Below are positions 38,229 to 49,712 of a stretch of DNA of 64,000 nucleotides, piece after piece. Both the position numbers and the translations under genes were made by a program. The notes beneath the pieces were generated by a model. It had not been told where the DNA came from, did no database searches, and worked only from the letters and a program-made list of their open reading frames with translations. This DNA comes from Tubiluchus corallicola (taxonomy: Eukaryota; Priapulida; Priapulimorpha; Priapulimorphida; Tubiluchidae): the NCBI GenBank assembly GCA_030141605.1, contig JAQGDQ010000731.1:28501-92500 (forward strand), in the 5' to 3' direction. Position 1 is the first letter of the stretch. The number at the start of each line of letters is the position of its first letter.

Positions 38229-39444
38229 TTAGAGCAACTCGAATAAAACACATAGATGAACCAAATATATCTGTGCCCTTCATTGATGTTGAAATCATGC
38301 GTCTTCGGCATACAGCCTGCAATGGCTTTAGCCCTCACAACTCACAGAATGGGTGCGTGGCACACATGTTCACAGCTCTCAACAAGGTTTTTACTCTGTT
38401 CAAAAGAGATAAAGGTGTAGTCACGCCTGAAGAAATTTTGTGCCGCAGCATCGTATCCACCTTTAAGCAGAGCTTCGGTCAGAGTCAGGCAGGAGCTGCA
38501 TTTGGTGGAGTGGCATTTGGCGTTTTGGTGGAGCTGTACCTCTGCGCCTCTGGACGTGGAGAATACTTCGATTCATATGGACTGGCACTCACCTATAGAG
38601 TAAGAACCTTTCTAAATAGAAATTGAGGTCGCAATTGGACTTTCAACGCCAAAGCCTTCATTCACACATCCTACCCAAGAAATTGAGGTCGCAATTGGAC
38701 TTTCAACACCAAAGCCTTCATTCACACATCTTACCCAAGAAATTGAGGTCGCAATTGGACTTGCAACACCAAAGCCTTCATTCACACATCCTAGCCAAGA
38801 AATTGAGGTCGCAATTGGACTTGCAACACCAAAGCCTTCATTCACACATCCTAGCCAAGAAATTGAGGTCGCAATTGGACTTGCAACACCAAAGCCTTCA
38901 TTCACACATCCTACCCAAGAAATTGAGGTCGCAATTGGACTTTCAACACCAAAGCCTTCATTCACACATCCTACCCAAGAAATTGAGGTCGCAATTGGAC
39001 TTGCAACACCAAAGCCTTCATTCACACATCCTACCCAAGAAATTGAGGTCGCAATTGGACTTGCAACACCAAAGCCTTCATTCACACATCCTACCCAAGA
39101 AATTGAGGTCGCAATTGGACTTTCAACGCCAAAGCCTTCATTCACACATCCTACCCAAGAAATTGAGGTCGCAATTGGACTTTCAACACCAAAGCCTTCA
39201 TTCACACATCCTACCCAAGAAATTGAGGTCGCAATTGGACTTTCAACACCAAAGCCTTCATTCACACATCCTACCCAAGAAATTGAGGTCGCAATTTGAC
39301 TTTCAACACCAAAGCCTTCATTCACACATCCTACCCACATGCTGGTTGGTTTTGTTGCAGAATACCCCATTACGACTCGCTAGAGCAGTTCCAATTTTCT
39401 GTGCTGTTGATAAAATGACTATTAATTGCCACGAGGGACGATAG
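38229..39444 (+). CDS. Unrecognised two-exon coding model with a minisatellite intron
   Basis: Exon 38229-38599 is open in one frame and encodes a segment including HTACNGFSPHNSQNG, FTLFKRDKGVVTPEEIL and AGAAFGGVAFGV. It ends in AGA then GTAAGA in phase 0. The next strong acceptor, TTTTGTTGCAG at 39360, leads into NTPLRLARAVPIFCAVDK and a TAG at 39442. The base composition and codon choice are clearly more GC-rich than the neighbouring genes. The 5' limit is uncertain: an acceptor may lie near 38228, and there is no good start ATG. I do not recognise the family; a fragment of a larger gene or a mobile element is possible. It lies between protease genes 2 and 3 on the opposite strand. Confidence 0.4.
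38621..39337 (+). repeat. 60-bp minisatellite, 12 copies, very homogeneous
   Basis: The unit AATTGAGGTCGCAATTGGAC plus TTTCAACACCAAAGCCTTCA plus TTCACACATCCTACCCAAGA repeats with only a few base changes. The period divides by three, so long open frames exist on both strands; I treat them as artefacts. It fills nearly all of the intron 38600-39360. Confidence 0.95.
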
Positions 39445-39635
39445 CAGCAAGGGCAACGACAACGACAGTATGAGATAGTCGGCATCAGTTTGACATATTA
39501 CGGGTCGGCCTGCCCTCTCCCGCTGCTAGCTCCTTCCTTCCTCTCGGAAAAAGGAGAGGGTAGAAGAGGAGCAGAAGAAGGAAAAAAATTGATGTTAACA
39601 AGTTATTGTTTACCAGTTGCTTTTTTAATTACAAA

Positions 39636-40177
39636 ATGACGAATTTTGTAAATTATTTATAATTACCGAATTTTGTAAATATGTAAATATGTAGCTATTT
39701 AACTATTTATGTAAGCAAACAAAATGCTTTTACGTGCACTATTCGATCTATGTAAAGACATTAAACTAGTATCAAGGTTATTTAACGAAATTTTTACACA
39801 AAAAATCAACGTTAGCTAGTTATTGTTTACCCCGTTGTTAACAAATATGTTTTTGAGTACGTTAGACTATTTATTTAGTAAAATGGACATAAAGCCTCTA
39901 ATCTTGTATTTGTAGCTTGTCTAGGTCGGTTTTTTAAAGTTTTTAATATGTATTTTTAATGTGTATTGTGAATAAATATATATGTGATTCTTACTATGTT
40001 TACATATTTACAACAACAACAATAATACTTACAATAACAACAACGAGGATATTTACACATTTACAACAGTAGCACAAGCAAAGAAATACGATAGCTACAT
40101 ATTTACGTGTTTACAAAAATCGACATGTACACATTTACAAAATTCGGTAATTACAAATAATTTAAAAAATTCGCCAT
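39636..40177. mobile_element. Foldback element with long inverted repeats
   Basis: The left arm begins ATGACGAATTTTGTAAATTA and carries TAATTACCGAATTTTGTAAA; the right arm is the reverse complement of a close relative, ending TCGCCAT at 40177. Arms are about 65-90 bp with a non-coding centre, typical of a MITE or foldback transposon. Confidence 0.65.
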
Positions 40178-41246
40178 ATTGTATTTAATAAATGACAACA
40201 GAATGATTGAATAAATAAACGAATAAATAAATTAATTAAAAGATTTACAACAAAAGCTGCAGCAAAGATTATGAAAACCTGAGTCTTTTGCTGGATTCTG
40301 AAGAGAGAATGATGCCGCCACCTTTGTTGAATGACCTCCAAGAATAATGAGGTTGCCAATGGGAAATCCACAGTTAAATTGTGGATTTCCGGTGAATATT
40401 CCAGCTCACTAATCACGAAATATGCTACGTTAGCATCCTTGTTGATGGTAGACAGATCAAAGCTACTATTATTGGCTAAAGGTCAGAAATAAAATTGTAT
40501 GAGGTAAAATTTACACAGGGCATTCAACACGTCACACGTTGCTCGCATAGCAACTGAAACTTAGATACAAGCCTTGTGACATCACGCTATTGTTAGAACA
40601 AGCACTCCGAGCAAATCGGTGGAAGATGTAGGTGCTGCTGTGTAGCTGGTTTCCCATTTTCTAAGTGCCTAGTAGCTGCACCACCTTTTGTCGCTTGCTT
40701 CTTCTCAAGGATGTTGGGTAATTGCAGCTCCAGTGTAGTACTGGTTGGTTCTACAACCTGGATAATTTTCAGAATTGCTTTAGTAGGAGGAATTAACATG
40801 TGACTTAAAATGATACAGTATGTAACAGCAGATCTCCAGAATGTCTTATATGCCACTATCAGAACTATTACTATAATTGGTCAGAGGTCAGAGGCTTTCT
40901 GGATAAGAAAATTGTTCAAAATGTCTACAGTACTTTGTCCAAAGATACCGTTTATATATGGGATGTTTGGTACCTTGGCTATGGCACTCATTTTCGCGTG
41001 TTAACAAAAGATATTATTGCTAACCCAAAATGCTTATTTGGTCTACAAATTTAAAATATTTAAATCAGAATTAAAAGAGATTGCCACAGACTCTTTCATC
41101 ATGTTCTCAAACGTGGACCACCTTAAATTGGAGGGAAGTCATTATGTGACGCGAATCCAACAAGAAAAAGTATGAGAGTTACAAAAATATTCACATAAAA
41201 GTCACTTCCAGATTGGTTACTCTAAGCGCTAAAATTTTCATCCTAC
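40178..41246. other. Region where gene 3 exons 6-7 would be expected; none found
   Basis: I searched for ICAHHP/LCTYRP and GDSGGP equivalents on the minus strand and found none. Only motif-free short ORFs occur, so the 3' half of gene 3 appears lost. Confidence 0.5.
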
Positions 41247-41454
41247 CTTCACTTCCCCACCCTGTGACGGTAACGTCTTCATTAACATAACTATAGTTGG
41301 TACAAGTTGGTAACTTAGCAGGCTGAATATTATCAGTAAACTTAACAGGCTCATTCATTCGAGCAAGAGCAATATCATGGTAAAACCATTCCACATGCAT
41401 GATATTGTCGTTGGCTGTTGTGTTATAACCGGAGTGTATCTTGTACCAAGAAAT
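41247..41454 (-). CDS. Gene 3 Asp102 exon
   Basis: Encodes ISWYKIHSGYN through FYHDIALARMNEPVKF to VTVTGWGSE. Phase 0 in, phase 1 out at GTAGGA. Nearly identical to 55237-55441 in gene 4. Confidence 0.75.
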
Positions 41455-41654
41455 CTATAACAAAAACAGATTTTATGTAAACAGCTCTAATTATGGTATT
41501 TTGAAGACATATCAAAAGACAGGCAAACCTGAGGCCTGTGAAAGTTGCTAAGCAGAATTATTTACTACATCAGCTGTATGTATCATAAAAATATATGTAT
41601 CATGTATTAAGCATTATGTACAGGAAAACAAAACAACAGGAAACAAGGAAAACA

Positions 41655-41672
41655 CAACGAATTACGTCCGTC
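41655..41672 (-). pseudogene. Remnant of the gene 3 FLGS exon
   Basis: The 18 bases CAACGAATTACGTCCGTC match the end of gene 4 exon 4, encoding TDVIRW there. The rest of the exon and its donor are gone, marking a deletion breakpoint. Confidence 0.6.
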
Positions 41673-41983
41673 TTAGAAAAAACTAAGTGTCATGTTCTTA
41701 ACACTAACGCAAAGAACTAACTTTCTTTACGTTAGAAAAAACATGATAGGGTCATGTTCTTAAAAACACAGTGACAAAAACATGATAAGCATGACTACGA
41801 TCAACGTGGTTTTCTGTAAGCTTTAAGATTTCCATAATGGCATTTTATTCTTTTACCACATTTATCAATGAGTTACTCGACATATTGCCTAGGGAACCGG
41901 CTGCTGGTGTTCAAAAATGTGAATTTGCTGTGGATCTTGAGAGTGACACCGAAATCTTGTGCAAAAATGTTTGATTATATTAA

Positions 41984-42375
41984 TAAATTATGACTGAGAT
42001 TACCAGAATGTTTATAAACCAGTGATTACGATTGCGGGTAATGCGCTCAAGAAAGGAGACACTAAAAAGTTTTGGACTAGTCAGGATTTGAATCCGAGAC
42101 CTGGAATAAGTACTCCCACGCTCTACCGCCTAAGCTACCAGAATGACAGAGGAGGCCTAAGATTTCCTCCTTGTAGCTCACAGTCCAACAGCGCCACCTA
42201 GTAGCTATCATCGTACAGCATGGGAGTACTAATCCCAGGACTCAGGTACAAATCCCGACTAGTCAAAAACTTTTCAGTGCCTCTTTTTCCAACTTATTCC
42301 CCGCAATTGTAATAATTGGTAAAATAAACAACAGTGGTTTATAAAAATTCTTGCAATCGCGGTCATAATTAATTA
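41984..42375. mobile_element. Head-to-head pair of tRNA-derived SINE-like copies
   Basis: The left arm read on the minus strand has a box-A-like TAGCTTAGGCGGTAGAGC and a box-B-like GGATTCAAATCC, then GACTAGTC and a shared tail ending GTCATAATT. The right arm read on the plus strand has a box-B-like GGTACAAATCCC and the same tail. No tRNA acceptor stem forms, so this is not a functional tRNA gene. Confidence 0.6.
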
Positions 42376-42630
42376 ATGATATCTTCAGTTGCCAGTTGAT
42401 TTGGGAATCTTTGATTGCAATTATGATTGCGTAGTAGCATATTAATGTCTCGCATCACACTGTTTATTATATGCACTAGGCTGCCTAATAATAATTGTCT
42501 ACAAATTTACACAATTTATATGGTCTACATATATTTACACAATATTTATGTAACATCATATATATTTTGCAGAGGTACATATTTGCAGATGTATATTCTG
42601 CGCAATTCTCTTTACTTATGTTATCAACAT

Positions 42631-42633
<3 letters not shown>

Positions 42634-42669
<36 letters not shown>

Positions 42670-42730
42670 TAGATAGATCCATACATGAATATATATATAT
42701 ATATATATATTTATAAGTTATATATATATA
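42634..42730. repeat. (AT)n/(TAGA)n microsatellites
   Basis: TATATA runs with a short TAGATAGATAGA stretch, immediately left of the hairpin at 42731. Confidence 0.9.
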
Positions 42731-42866
42731 ATTTAGTTTTGAAAATTGGGGTGTTTTGACTCAGGCTACAATGGATGAAATAGCACATGTAGTATTATAT
42801 AACACTAAATTTGCTGTTTCATCCATTGTAGCTTGAGTCAAAACATCTAAGTTTCAAAACTAAATT
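42731..42866. repeat. Hairpin with about 57-bp inverted arms
   Basis: ATTTAGTTTTGAAA...GTTTTGACTCAGGCTACAATGG is mirrored by its near-complement ending CTAAAT at 42866. The right arm is also present at the equivalent place in gene 4 (about 57915-57980). Confidence 0.8.
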
Positions 42867-42993
42867 AGCATAAGCGGGCTAAGAAATTACGTTAGATCTA
42901 TAAAACCCAAATATAAAGTTGTCCGTTTTGGAATAAAACAAATAAAAAAGAATATTTAAATTTTAATGTATTACAGTAAAAAAATGTATTTAC

Positions 42994-43058
42994 CAAGAAT
43001 AGATATTCCCGTTCAAATACATACTCTCCGCCACCAATTCTTGGTTCAACTGGTCGTC
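42994..43058 (-). CDS. Gene 3 exon 2: activation site
   Basis: 65 nt; encodes RPVEPR then IGGGEYVFEREYLFL. The normally conserved FPF is changed to YLF. Donor GTAAAT. Confidence 0.65.
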
Positions 43059-44222
43059 CTATAAATAATATAGCAATAAGCCTTTTCACAATTTCGGTAT
43101 GTGCACGCACAGTTGCTGTTGGTCAAATGTTAAGTGTGCCACAGCAACGCATGTTAACTGCAACCGTCAGATGCCATGTGTGTAACGCAAAGTTGTCTAC
43201 CACATCAGTTTGTAACTTTAGTTGCTTAACGTGGACTTTACTTTACCCTGTGCATAGGGTGATGAAGTTAGCAGAATCTTGACTGGAAATAAGAAAAAAT
43301 AAACCAGCTAAAGTTGTAATGACTGTTAAAGCTGTAACCATTACAATAGCTCGGGCTGTAAAGCATTGTCAAGTGCAAACAAAAACGTTGTCTGGTGTAC
43401 TTAACCTTTGACCTGAAACTGCGAAAAGGCTTATTTCCTGTGACAATAGAAAAATGTTGACGAAAGCAAGATCGTCTATGAACAGTAAGTTAGCTCTAGC
43501 ATCATAATTATGGTTTTTGCTGTAAATTACCAAGCAACTTATCTGCTTCTTACTTAGCATCGTCATTACGTAATTAATGATTATTTTTCTGAGTGTTACG
43601 ACATTTTGCAAAACTGTGCAAGTAAATAACCTCTTATCTAATTTAAGCAGAAACGACTTGATGGGCTATGTGACGGGAACACAGGTAAAATTACAGGTAA
43701 GTTCACATAGGTGCTGCCACCTACATGTTAAGGCCAGAAACTGACCTTAACAGGCTATGTTTCTCGAAAAAACAAAAGAGATTTGTATTCATCTTTACAA
43801 CACACTAAAATGAAAAAATCATGCTTTGAAAACGTTTCAAAATTTTTTTGCTGAAAATCTGTTTCATTTGCTTTATCATTTATCTAATGTATTCAACTTC
43901 AAGTAAAGAAACAAGTGGAATTGATTTCAATTCTAACAGGTTTAAAAACAAAAATTAGGTCAATTGTATATCAGTTTCAAGGAAAATCACTAAAAGGTTA
44001 TAAGTTTAAATGAGTAATAATTTCTGAAATGATCGATAACATACTAGGGTCGTCTCAATGTGAACCCTAACCTACAGCACATGTGCATGGCACACCTGAC
44101 CAGCCACAACTCTCCATGTTCATCCATACCAAACCATATACACAAATGACGTCATGGGCACTGGAAACAACGACGGTGACTACAACAAGAAAAATCTTGC
44201 TAATATCTTAACTAAGACTAAC

Positions 44223-44334
44223 CTTTATTAAATGGGCCTTTAGTTGGTGTATAAGATAGAGCTGATGTAAACTGACATTCACCAAACCAGAACCATGTGA
44301 TGTAGACTAGAAAATGTGAAACCCTCAGAGTCAT
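44223..44334 (-). CDS. Gene 3 exon 1: signal peptide
   Basis: ATG at 44334; MTLRVSHFLVYITWFWFG gives a hydrophobic core. Ends in phase 1 at GTTAGT. Homologous to gene 4 exon 1, which has lost one base. Confidence 0.65.
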
Positions 44335-44875
44335 TTAGGCTTTCGATTGAGATTATGTTTTTGTCTTCTAAAAGTAGTTAATCCTTTTTTCTCTGTGAGG
44401 ATAGACTTTATTTAAGGAAACACTTTTCTTAAAACTGTGTATAGACTGAGATAATATTATGGTCTAGGCTGCTAGATAACTGCCTGATGTTTAGAGATAG
44501 TTCATTACGGCTTTTGCTATAGTTCACACAAGATAGCAATCATTTGTTTGACGTTGTACTCATTTTGTGGACGGCATACCAGTGTGGAATTACTAACCTA
44601 AAACAATAAGGTGGGGTATCGCATTAAAACTAGATATTCAATTATGAAATTAGATTCATGATTGTGCATCACTAATTATTATCTTGGTCACACCATAACT
44701 GTCGACTTCTTAAATAGCCAATTGAATCGTCCACTAGAATGTTCATTTGTAAAATTACAATAAATTCCTGACGAATGTTGAATCTTGTCCTAAATTCCAA
44801 AACAAGAAGTTATAATCAAATAAACAAAATAATCTAAACATTACTATTACTATCAACAGTTATTATAACTATTAC
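44335..44875. other. Upstream of gene 3, no feature recognised
   Basis: AT-rich DNA between the gene 3 start and the LTR-like repeat. It may hold the gene 3 promoter; no core element stands out. Confidence 0.35.
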
Positions 44876-46367
44876 TGTGTTATGAATAAATTTCGGAATC
44901 ACGAATTAAGTGATTAATTAATGAAGTTATCAACTTCATGAGATTATGTTGATAAAGAGACCTCCTAATTGGATTAGATAAACTTATTAAAAGAATATGG
45001 GAACTCACTTAGCTGGTAAAGCATATATTTAATGTGAGGCAAGAAATTATCGTGACAAGAGTTTGTGTTTACAAGGAATAGAACAGGTGTTCATTTGGAG
45101 AGTAAAAGTTTGTCACAGGTGTTTGAGTTTAGGAGAAGCGAAGCTGATTTTTATAACATTGCGTGGTTAGATAATAAACCTCATGTAATATTATGCGGAG
45201 TTGCTGAACTATAATTGTGAAGGAGCAGAAAGTGGCTCTTTTCTTGAACGAGAGTTTATAGCCCAAGCGACGCAAGGAACAAGCTCTTGGGTTGTTGGTG
45301 ATGTAAAGGACAAGTCGAGTAGCGGTGTTTTTCCCATGTAAGAAACTACGTTACCTGGCAATCTGGATGGTCATAAACCACCAAGCCACAAACGTAACCT
45401 TTGAACTATTGCAACCTTACAGCGTTACCGCGAAATCTGCGGACGCGATTGCGACGGATTGCAGCGTTAGCACGCAATGTGATGAAATCTCCGCGTGGAT
45501 ATATAAGACGATTGTCTTGAGGAACGGAGGAGGCTGCGAGTTAGTTACAAGTGAGTGGTTGTGGGTTAACCACGTGCCGAGAGAGAGGCTGAGGAAGCAA
45601 AGACACGTAAGATCAGCGTGGACATCAAATCTGCGTACTCAACTGTTGAGCACTGAATCTACGATTAGTCTTGCAACGGATTTGGAATTGACCAATTGAA
45701 CATTCGTCATTGGTCATTCCACCAAGTTAAGCTATCTTAACGTATCGTAACTTGAGAGCAACTCTGCATAGTAAATTCACAGTGTAATAGACACCTTAAG
45801 TGTAACTTGTAGTTGATTGTAATTGCATACTTCACATTGTAATTTGCACCTTAAGTGCGAAGCGAGGAAATAGTTAAGTGAATCTGATTAGTGTCTCTTG
45901 GAGCTAATTATTAATTGTGAGCGTCTTTGGCGATTAAGGTTAAACATTGTAATATTAGTTGACTAAGAGTAATTGTTGTAAACAATAAACGGATTTCGCT
46001 TTAACTTAAATGAATAGTTTGAGTATGTTTATAGGTGTTTCAGTTAAGCAACATTAAATTCTGTAAACGAATCTGAAGATTTGCTCTGTACATTAAGTAA
46101 TTTACGAGTTCAATTGCGGAAACTTTTGCTAGTAAGCTTTAGAGATTAAGACTCTTATCACAGTGCGGAGTCGTAGAAACAGTCTTGTGAGAAGTTATCA
46201 TTGCTCTATAGACTTTATCTTAAGCTCTAGGAGCCAGGTTGTAAATAACCTTATAGCAATTAATGTAATAGAGGCAAATCACTCTTTAAATAAGTCGTGT
46301 GTCTTAGGTCACGTGTTATACGATCACGAGCGAGAGATAAGAATCAATATTAATTAGAGAGATTAAT
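44876..46367 (+). mobile_element. LTR-like repeat, copy 1 (possible solo LTR)
   Basis: Shares ordered blocks with 50214-51291: GAATAAATTT, TATCA...TTGATAAA near the left end, TTGGTCA with AAGTTAA, CCTTAAGTG/CCATAAGTG, AATAAA, and TTCAATTGCGG near the right end. It has a TATATAAG at 45500 and AATAAA at 45984 in LTR-like order. ATTAC flanks both ends as a possible 5-bp target duplication. No TG...CA ends and no internal genes, so the class is uncertain. Confidence 0.5.
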
Positions 46368-46373
46368 ATTACA

Positions 46374-47188
46374 CTAGCAAAGGCCCCGCAAAAGATTTTG
46401 CGTAAAAAACCACGTATAATCAATAACACGCGAACATTCTACCTAGTCCTCATTTATTACACAAAGCCCGTAACATCCTGCCTACTGTATGTTTACTTAC
46501 CTAACGCAAAGCAGCAGCTTTTACTGAATTAAAGCTATAAGATTATAGACAGAATACAATGGATGACGTCACAACAATGCCTTTGCGTCAGCAATTTTCT
46601 AAGCGAAAATTGTCGAAAATAGAACATCCAATTAACTCCTCGGTACTCCTCTCGGTGGACCTGCCCTAAAATGTAGCCTACATCATCGTGTAGCCCTGTC
46701 CTTCCTCTTTGTAAAGAGCTATATATCTCCTTCCTAGAGTCCCACTGGGCGACGCTAGAACGTTTTTCCCGCATGCTGTTTGGTCAAAATTTCGAAAAAA
46801 TCGCGAGTTGGGTCCGGGAAAACGCCCGTTGCGGGACCCCGTGGCCCTCTCGCGAATTCTAAATATGCCTACTACACCCACCGCTGAACGGGCTATCTAT
46901 CCATACCCAGCACCACCCTCGGCCCGTTCCCGTTCTCTACATCTCAGCCGTATAACTTTTGCAAAAAACGGCCGAAAAATGGCCATTTTTGGAGGTTTTT
47001 CGCCTCCCCTTTCTCCCGGTGGGCCCGATTCGAAAAATAAACCATCAATGGCACGACACTAGATCGAGACCTTTCGTTTGATGTATAGATCGCCGCAAAT
47101 GGTGCCCTCGTCTGGGCTGTAGCCTCGAATCTTATATATATATAAATAAATAAATATATATATATACCAAGAATATTAATATAAGAGA
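46374..47188 (-). mobile_element. Helitron-like non-autonomous element, copy B
   Basis: On the minus strand it starts TCTCTTATATTAATATTC and ends with the palindrome CGCAAAATCTTTTGCG followed by GGGCCTTTGCTAG. The flanking bases are A and T. TC start, 3' hairpin, CTAG end and A|T insertion are Helitron hallmarks. No Rep/helicase is encoded. Confidence 0.7.
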
Positions 47189-47464
47189 TGATAACGACAA
47201 CGATAATTGGTACTAGTGACCATAGTATTAAAGACACCGCCATAACTGCAATAGATCAAAAATACTTACAAAAATTATACTAAAAATTTCTCCAGAAACA
47301 TTTACTACATTCTCCGACATCTGGATTTTTCAACATATTGTATTAAATTGTTTCAAAATGAATCATGATCTTACAATTTAAATTTCAGTATAATTTGCAA
47401 CTTTATTTATTGTGACATCATAGTTTTGGAATTTTCATTGTTCAAAATTAGGCCTATCGCATTA

Positions 47465-47931
47465 TCTCTTATATTAATATTTTTGGTAATATACTGGAGC
47501 CAACTCGCGATTTTTTCGAAATTTTGACCAAACAGCATGCGGGAAAAACGTTTTAGCGTCGCCTGGTGGGACTCTAGGAAGGAGATATGGGCTCTTTACA
47601 AAGAGGAAGGACAGGGCTACACGATGATGTGGGCTATATGTTAGGGCAGGTCCACCGAGAGAAGTACCGACGAGTTAATTAGAGGTTCCATTTTCGGCAA
47701 TTTTCTCTTAGAAAACTGTTGACGCAAAGGCATTGTTGTGACGTTATCCATTGTACTCTACTCTGCTTATAACTTTAATTCAGCAAAAAGCTACAGGCTT
47801 TGCGTTAGTTAAACAAACAGTAGGCATGATGTTACGGGCTTTGTGCTATAAATGAGGACTAGGTAGGATGTTCGCGTATTATTGATTACACGTGGTTTTT
47901 TATGCCAAATCTTTTGCGGGGCCTTTGCTAT
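47465..47931 (+). mobile_element. Helitron-like element, copy C (internally deleted)
   Basis: Starts TCTCTTATATTAATATTT after an A and ends in TCTTTTGCGGGGCCTTTGCTA. About 350 bp is missing after the TA-rich start relative to copy D. Copies B and C face each other across a 276-bp spacer with no recognised content. Confidence 0.65.
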
Positions 47932-48064
47932 TTATTATATTATAGCACTTAGTTTCAACTTTGTGAAAAATGTTTGGAATGGTTTTGTTGTAATGCTGTG
48001 CTGTTGGTGCTTGCGCTATAGGTGTCGTCATCATTGCCACCATCATCATCATCATCATCAACAT

Positions 48065-48858
48065 CATGATCACCACGTGAGGTGGTGGATTTGATGTGGT
48101 GTGGTGGTGGTGTGCTTTGTGTGTTGTGCTATGGATGGTGTGGTGGGGTGATAGGGTGTGTGGGGTGTGGTTTGGGTAGTGTGGTATGGAGTGGGTGGTG
48201 TGGTGTGTGGGTGGGTGTTGTGGTGCAGTGTGGTGTTATGGTGTGGTGCAGTGCGGGGTGATGTGGTGGAGTATTATGGTGTGGGTGGTGTGGTGTGGTG
48301 TGTGGGTGGTGCGGTGTGGTGTGGTGCAGTGGTATGGCGTGGTGCAGTGTGGTGTGATGTGGTGGAGTCATATGGTGTGGATGGTGTGGTGTGGTGTGTG
48401 GGTGGTGCAGTGTGGTGCGGTGTGGTGTGATGTGGTGGAATGGTATGGTGTGGGTGGTGTGGTGTGTAGGTGGGTTGGTGGTGTGGTGCAGTGTGGTGTT
48501 ATGGTGTGGTGCTGTGCAGTGTGATGTGGTGGAGTATTATGGTGTGGGTGGTGTGGTGTGTGGGTGATGCAGTGGTATGATGTGGTGTGATGTGGTGGAG
48601 TGGTATGGTGTGGGTGGTGTGGTGTGTAGGTGGTATGGTGTGGTGTGGTGTGATGTGGTGGAGTGGTATGGTGTGGGTGGTGTGGTGTGTAGGTGGTATG
48701 GTGTGGTGCGGTGCGGTGTGGTGGTATTGTGTGGTGCAGTGTGGTGCGATGAGGTGGAGTGGTATGGTGTGGTGCAGTGTGGTGTGATGAGGTGGAGTGG
48801 TGTGGTGTGGGTTGTGTGTTGATTTGTGCACAAAATTCTTTTTGTGGGGTTTGGCTAG
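48065..48858 (+). mobile_element. GTG-rich array ending in a Helitron-type 3' hairpin
   Basis: Long GTGGTGTGGTG array with GTATGGTGTGG units; it ends in CACAAAATTCTTTTTGTG, a hairpin, followed by GGGTTTGGCTAG. Copy D begins at the next base. The 5' end is unclear; CAT triplets precede the array. His/Thr-rich minus-strand ORFs are artefacts. Confidence 0.55.
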
Positions 48859-49712
48859 TCTATCATATTAATATTCTTGGTATCTTAATATATTTATTTA
48901 TTTATATATATATAAGATTCGAGGCTACAGCTTCGACGAGGGCACCATTTGCGGCGATCTATATATCAAACGAAAGGTCTCGATCTAGTGTCGTCTCATT
49001 GATGGTTTATTTTTCGAATCGGGCCCACCGGGACGAACAGGGGGCGAAAAACCTAAAAAATGGCCATTTTCGGCCGTTTTTTGCAAAAGTTATACGGCTG
49101 AGATGTAGAGAACGGGACTGGGCCGAGGGTGGTGCTGGCTATGGATAGATAGCCCGTTCAGCGGTGGGTGTCATAGGCCTATTTAGAATTCGCGAGAGGG
49201 CCACGGCGCCCCGCAACGGGCGTTTTCCCGGACCCAACTCGCGATTTTTTCGAAATTTTGACCAAACAGCCTGCGGAAAAAACGTTCTAGCGGCGCCCGG
49301 TGGGACTCTCGGAAGGAGATATATAGCTCTTTACAAAGAGGAAGAACCAGGCTACACGATGGTGTGGGTTATATGTTAGGACAGGTCCACCGAGAGGAGT
49401 ACCGATGAGTTAATTGGATGTTCTATTTTCGACAATTTTCGCTTAGAAAACTGCTGACGCAAAGCCATTGTTCTGACGTCATCCATTATTGCTTATAACT
49501 TTAATTCAGCAAAAAGCTGCTTTGCGTTAGATAAACAGACATACAGTAGGCATGATGTTACGGGCTACAGGCTTTGCGTTAGGTAAGTAGGCAGGATGTT
49601 ACGGGCTTTGTGTTATAAAGGAGTACTAGGTAGGATGGTCGCGTATTATTAATTACACGTGTATTTATATATATTTATATATACGCAAAATCTTTTGCGG
49701 GGCCTTTGCTAG
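48859..49712 (+). mobile_element. Helitron-like element, copy D (complete, 854 bp)
   Basis: TCTATCATATTAATATTC start, a TA-rich stretch, GATTCGAGGCTACAG, the body, then ACGCAAAATCTTTTGCGGGG and CCTTTGCTAG. It joins the preceding CTAG and the following TC without any spacer. Confidence 0.75.

Larger units (their letters stand above)
41247..44334 (-). pseudogene. Protease gene 3: truncated serine protease copy lacking His57 and Ser195 exons
   Basis: Recognisable exons: 44334-44223 (signal peptide), 43058-42994 (activation), 41454-41247 (Asp102). The signal and activation exons splice in frame, and the activation exon ends in phase 0 so it could join the Asp102 exon directly. No His57 exon is visible, and of the FLGS exon only its 3' tip survives at 41655-41672. 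No GDSGGP exon follows. The Asp102 exon and its flanks are almost identical to gene 4, so this is a recent duplicate that lost parts. If expressed, it could give a secreted non-catalytic fragment. Intron repeats include the SINE-like inverted pair and a hairpin. Confidence 0.65.

Noticed and set aside
38273-38599. Possible ubiquitin-specific-protease-like domain
   Set aside because: Faint resemblance in spacing only; no catalytic Cys or His box that I can point to.
38612-39444. Two long ORFs (about 250-270 codons) on opposite strands
   Set aside because: They are produced by the 60-bp tandem repeat, whose period is a multiple of three; no independent coding signal.
42061-42135. Functional tRNA gene
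   Set aside because: Box A and B are recognisable, but the acceptor-stem halves do not pair and the anticodon arm is poor; better explained as a SINE.
45325-45699. 124-codon plus-strand ORF
   Set aside because: Lies inside the LTR-like repeat, is not preserved in copy 2, and has no recognisable motif.
48129-48833. His/Thr/Pro-rich ORFs on the minus strand
   Set aside because: Arise from the GTG-rich array; low complexity and no start or splice context.
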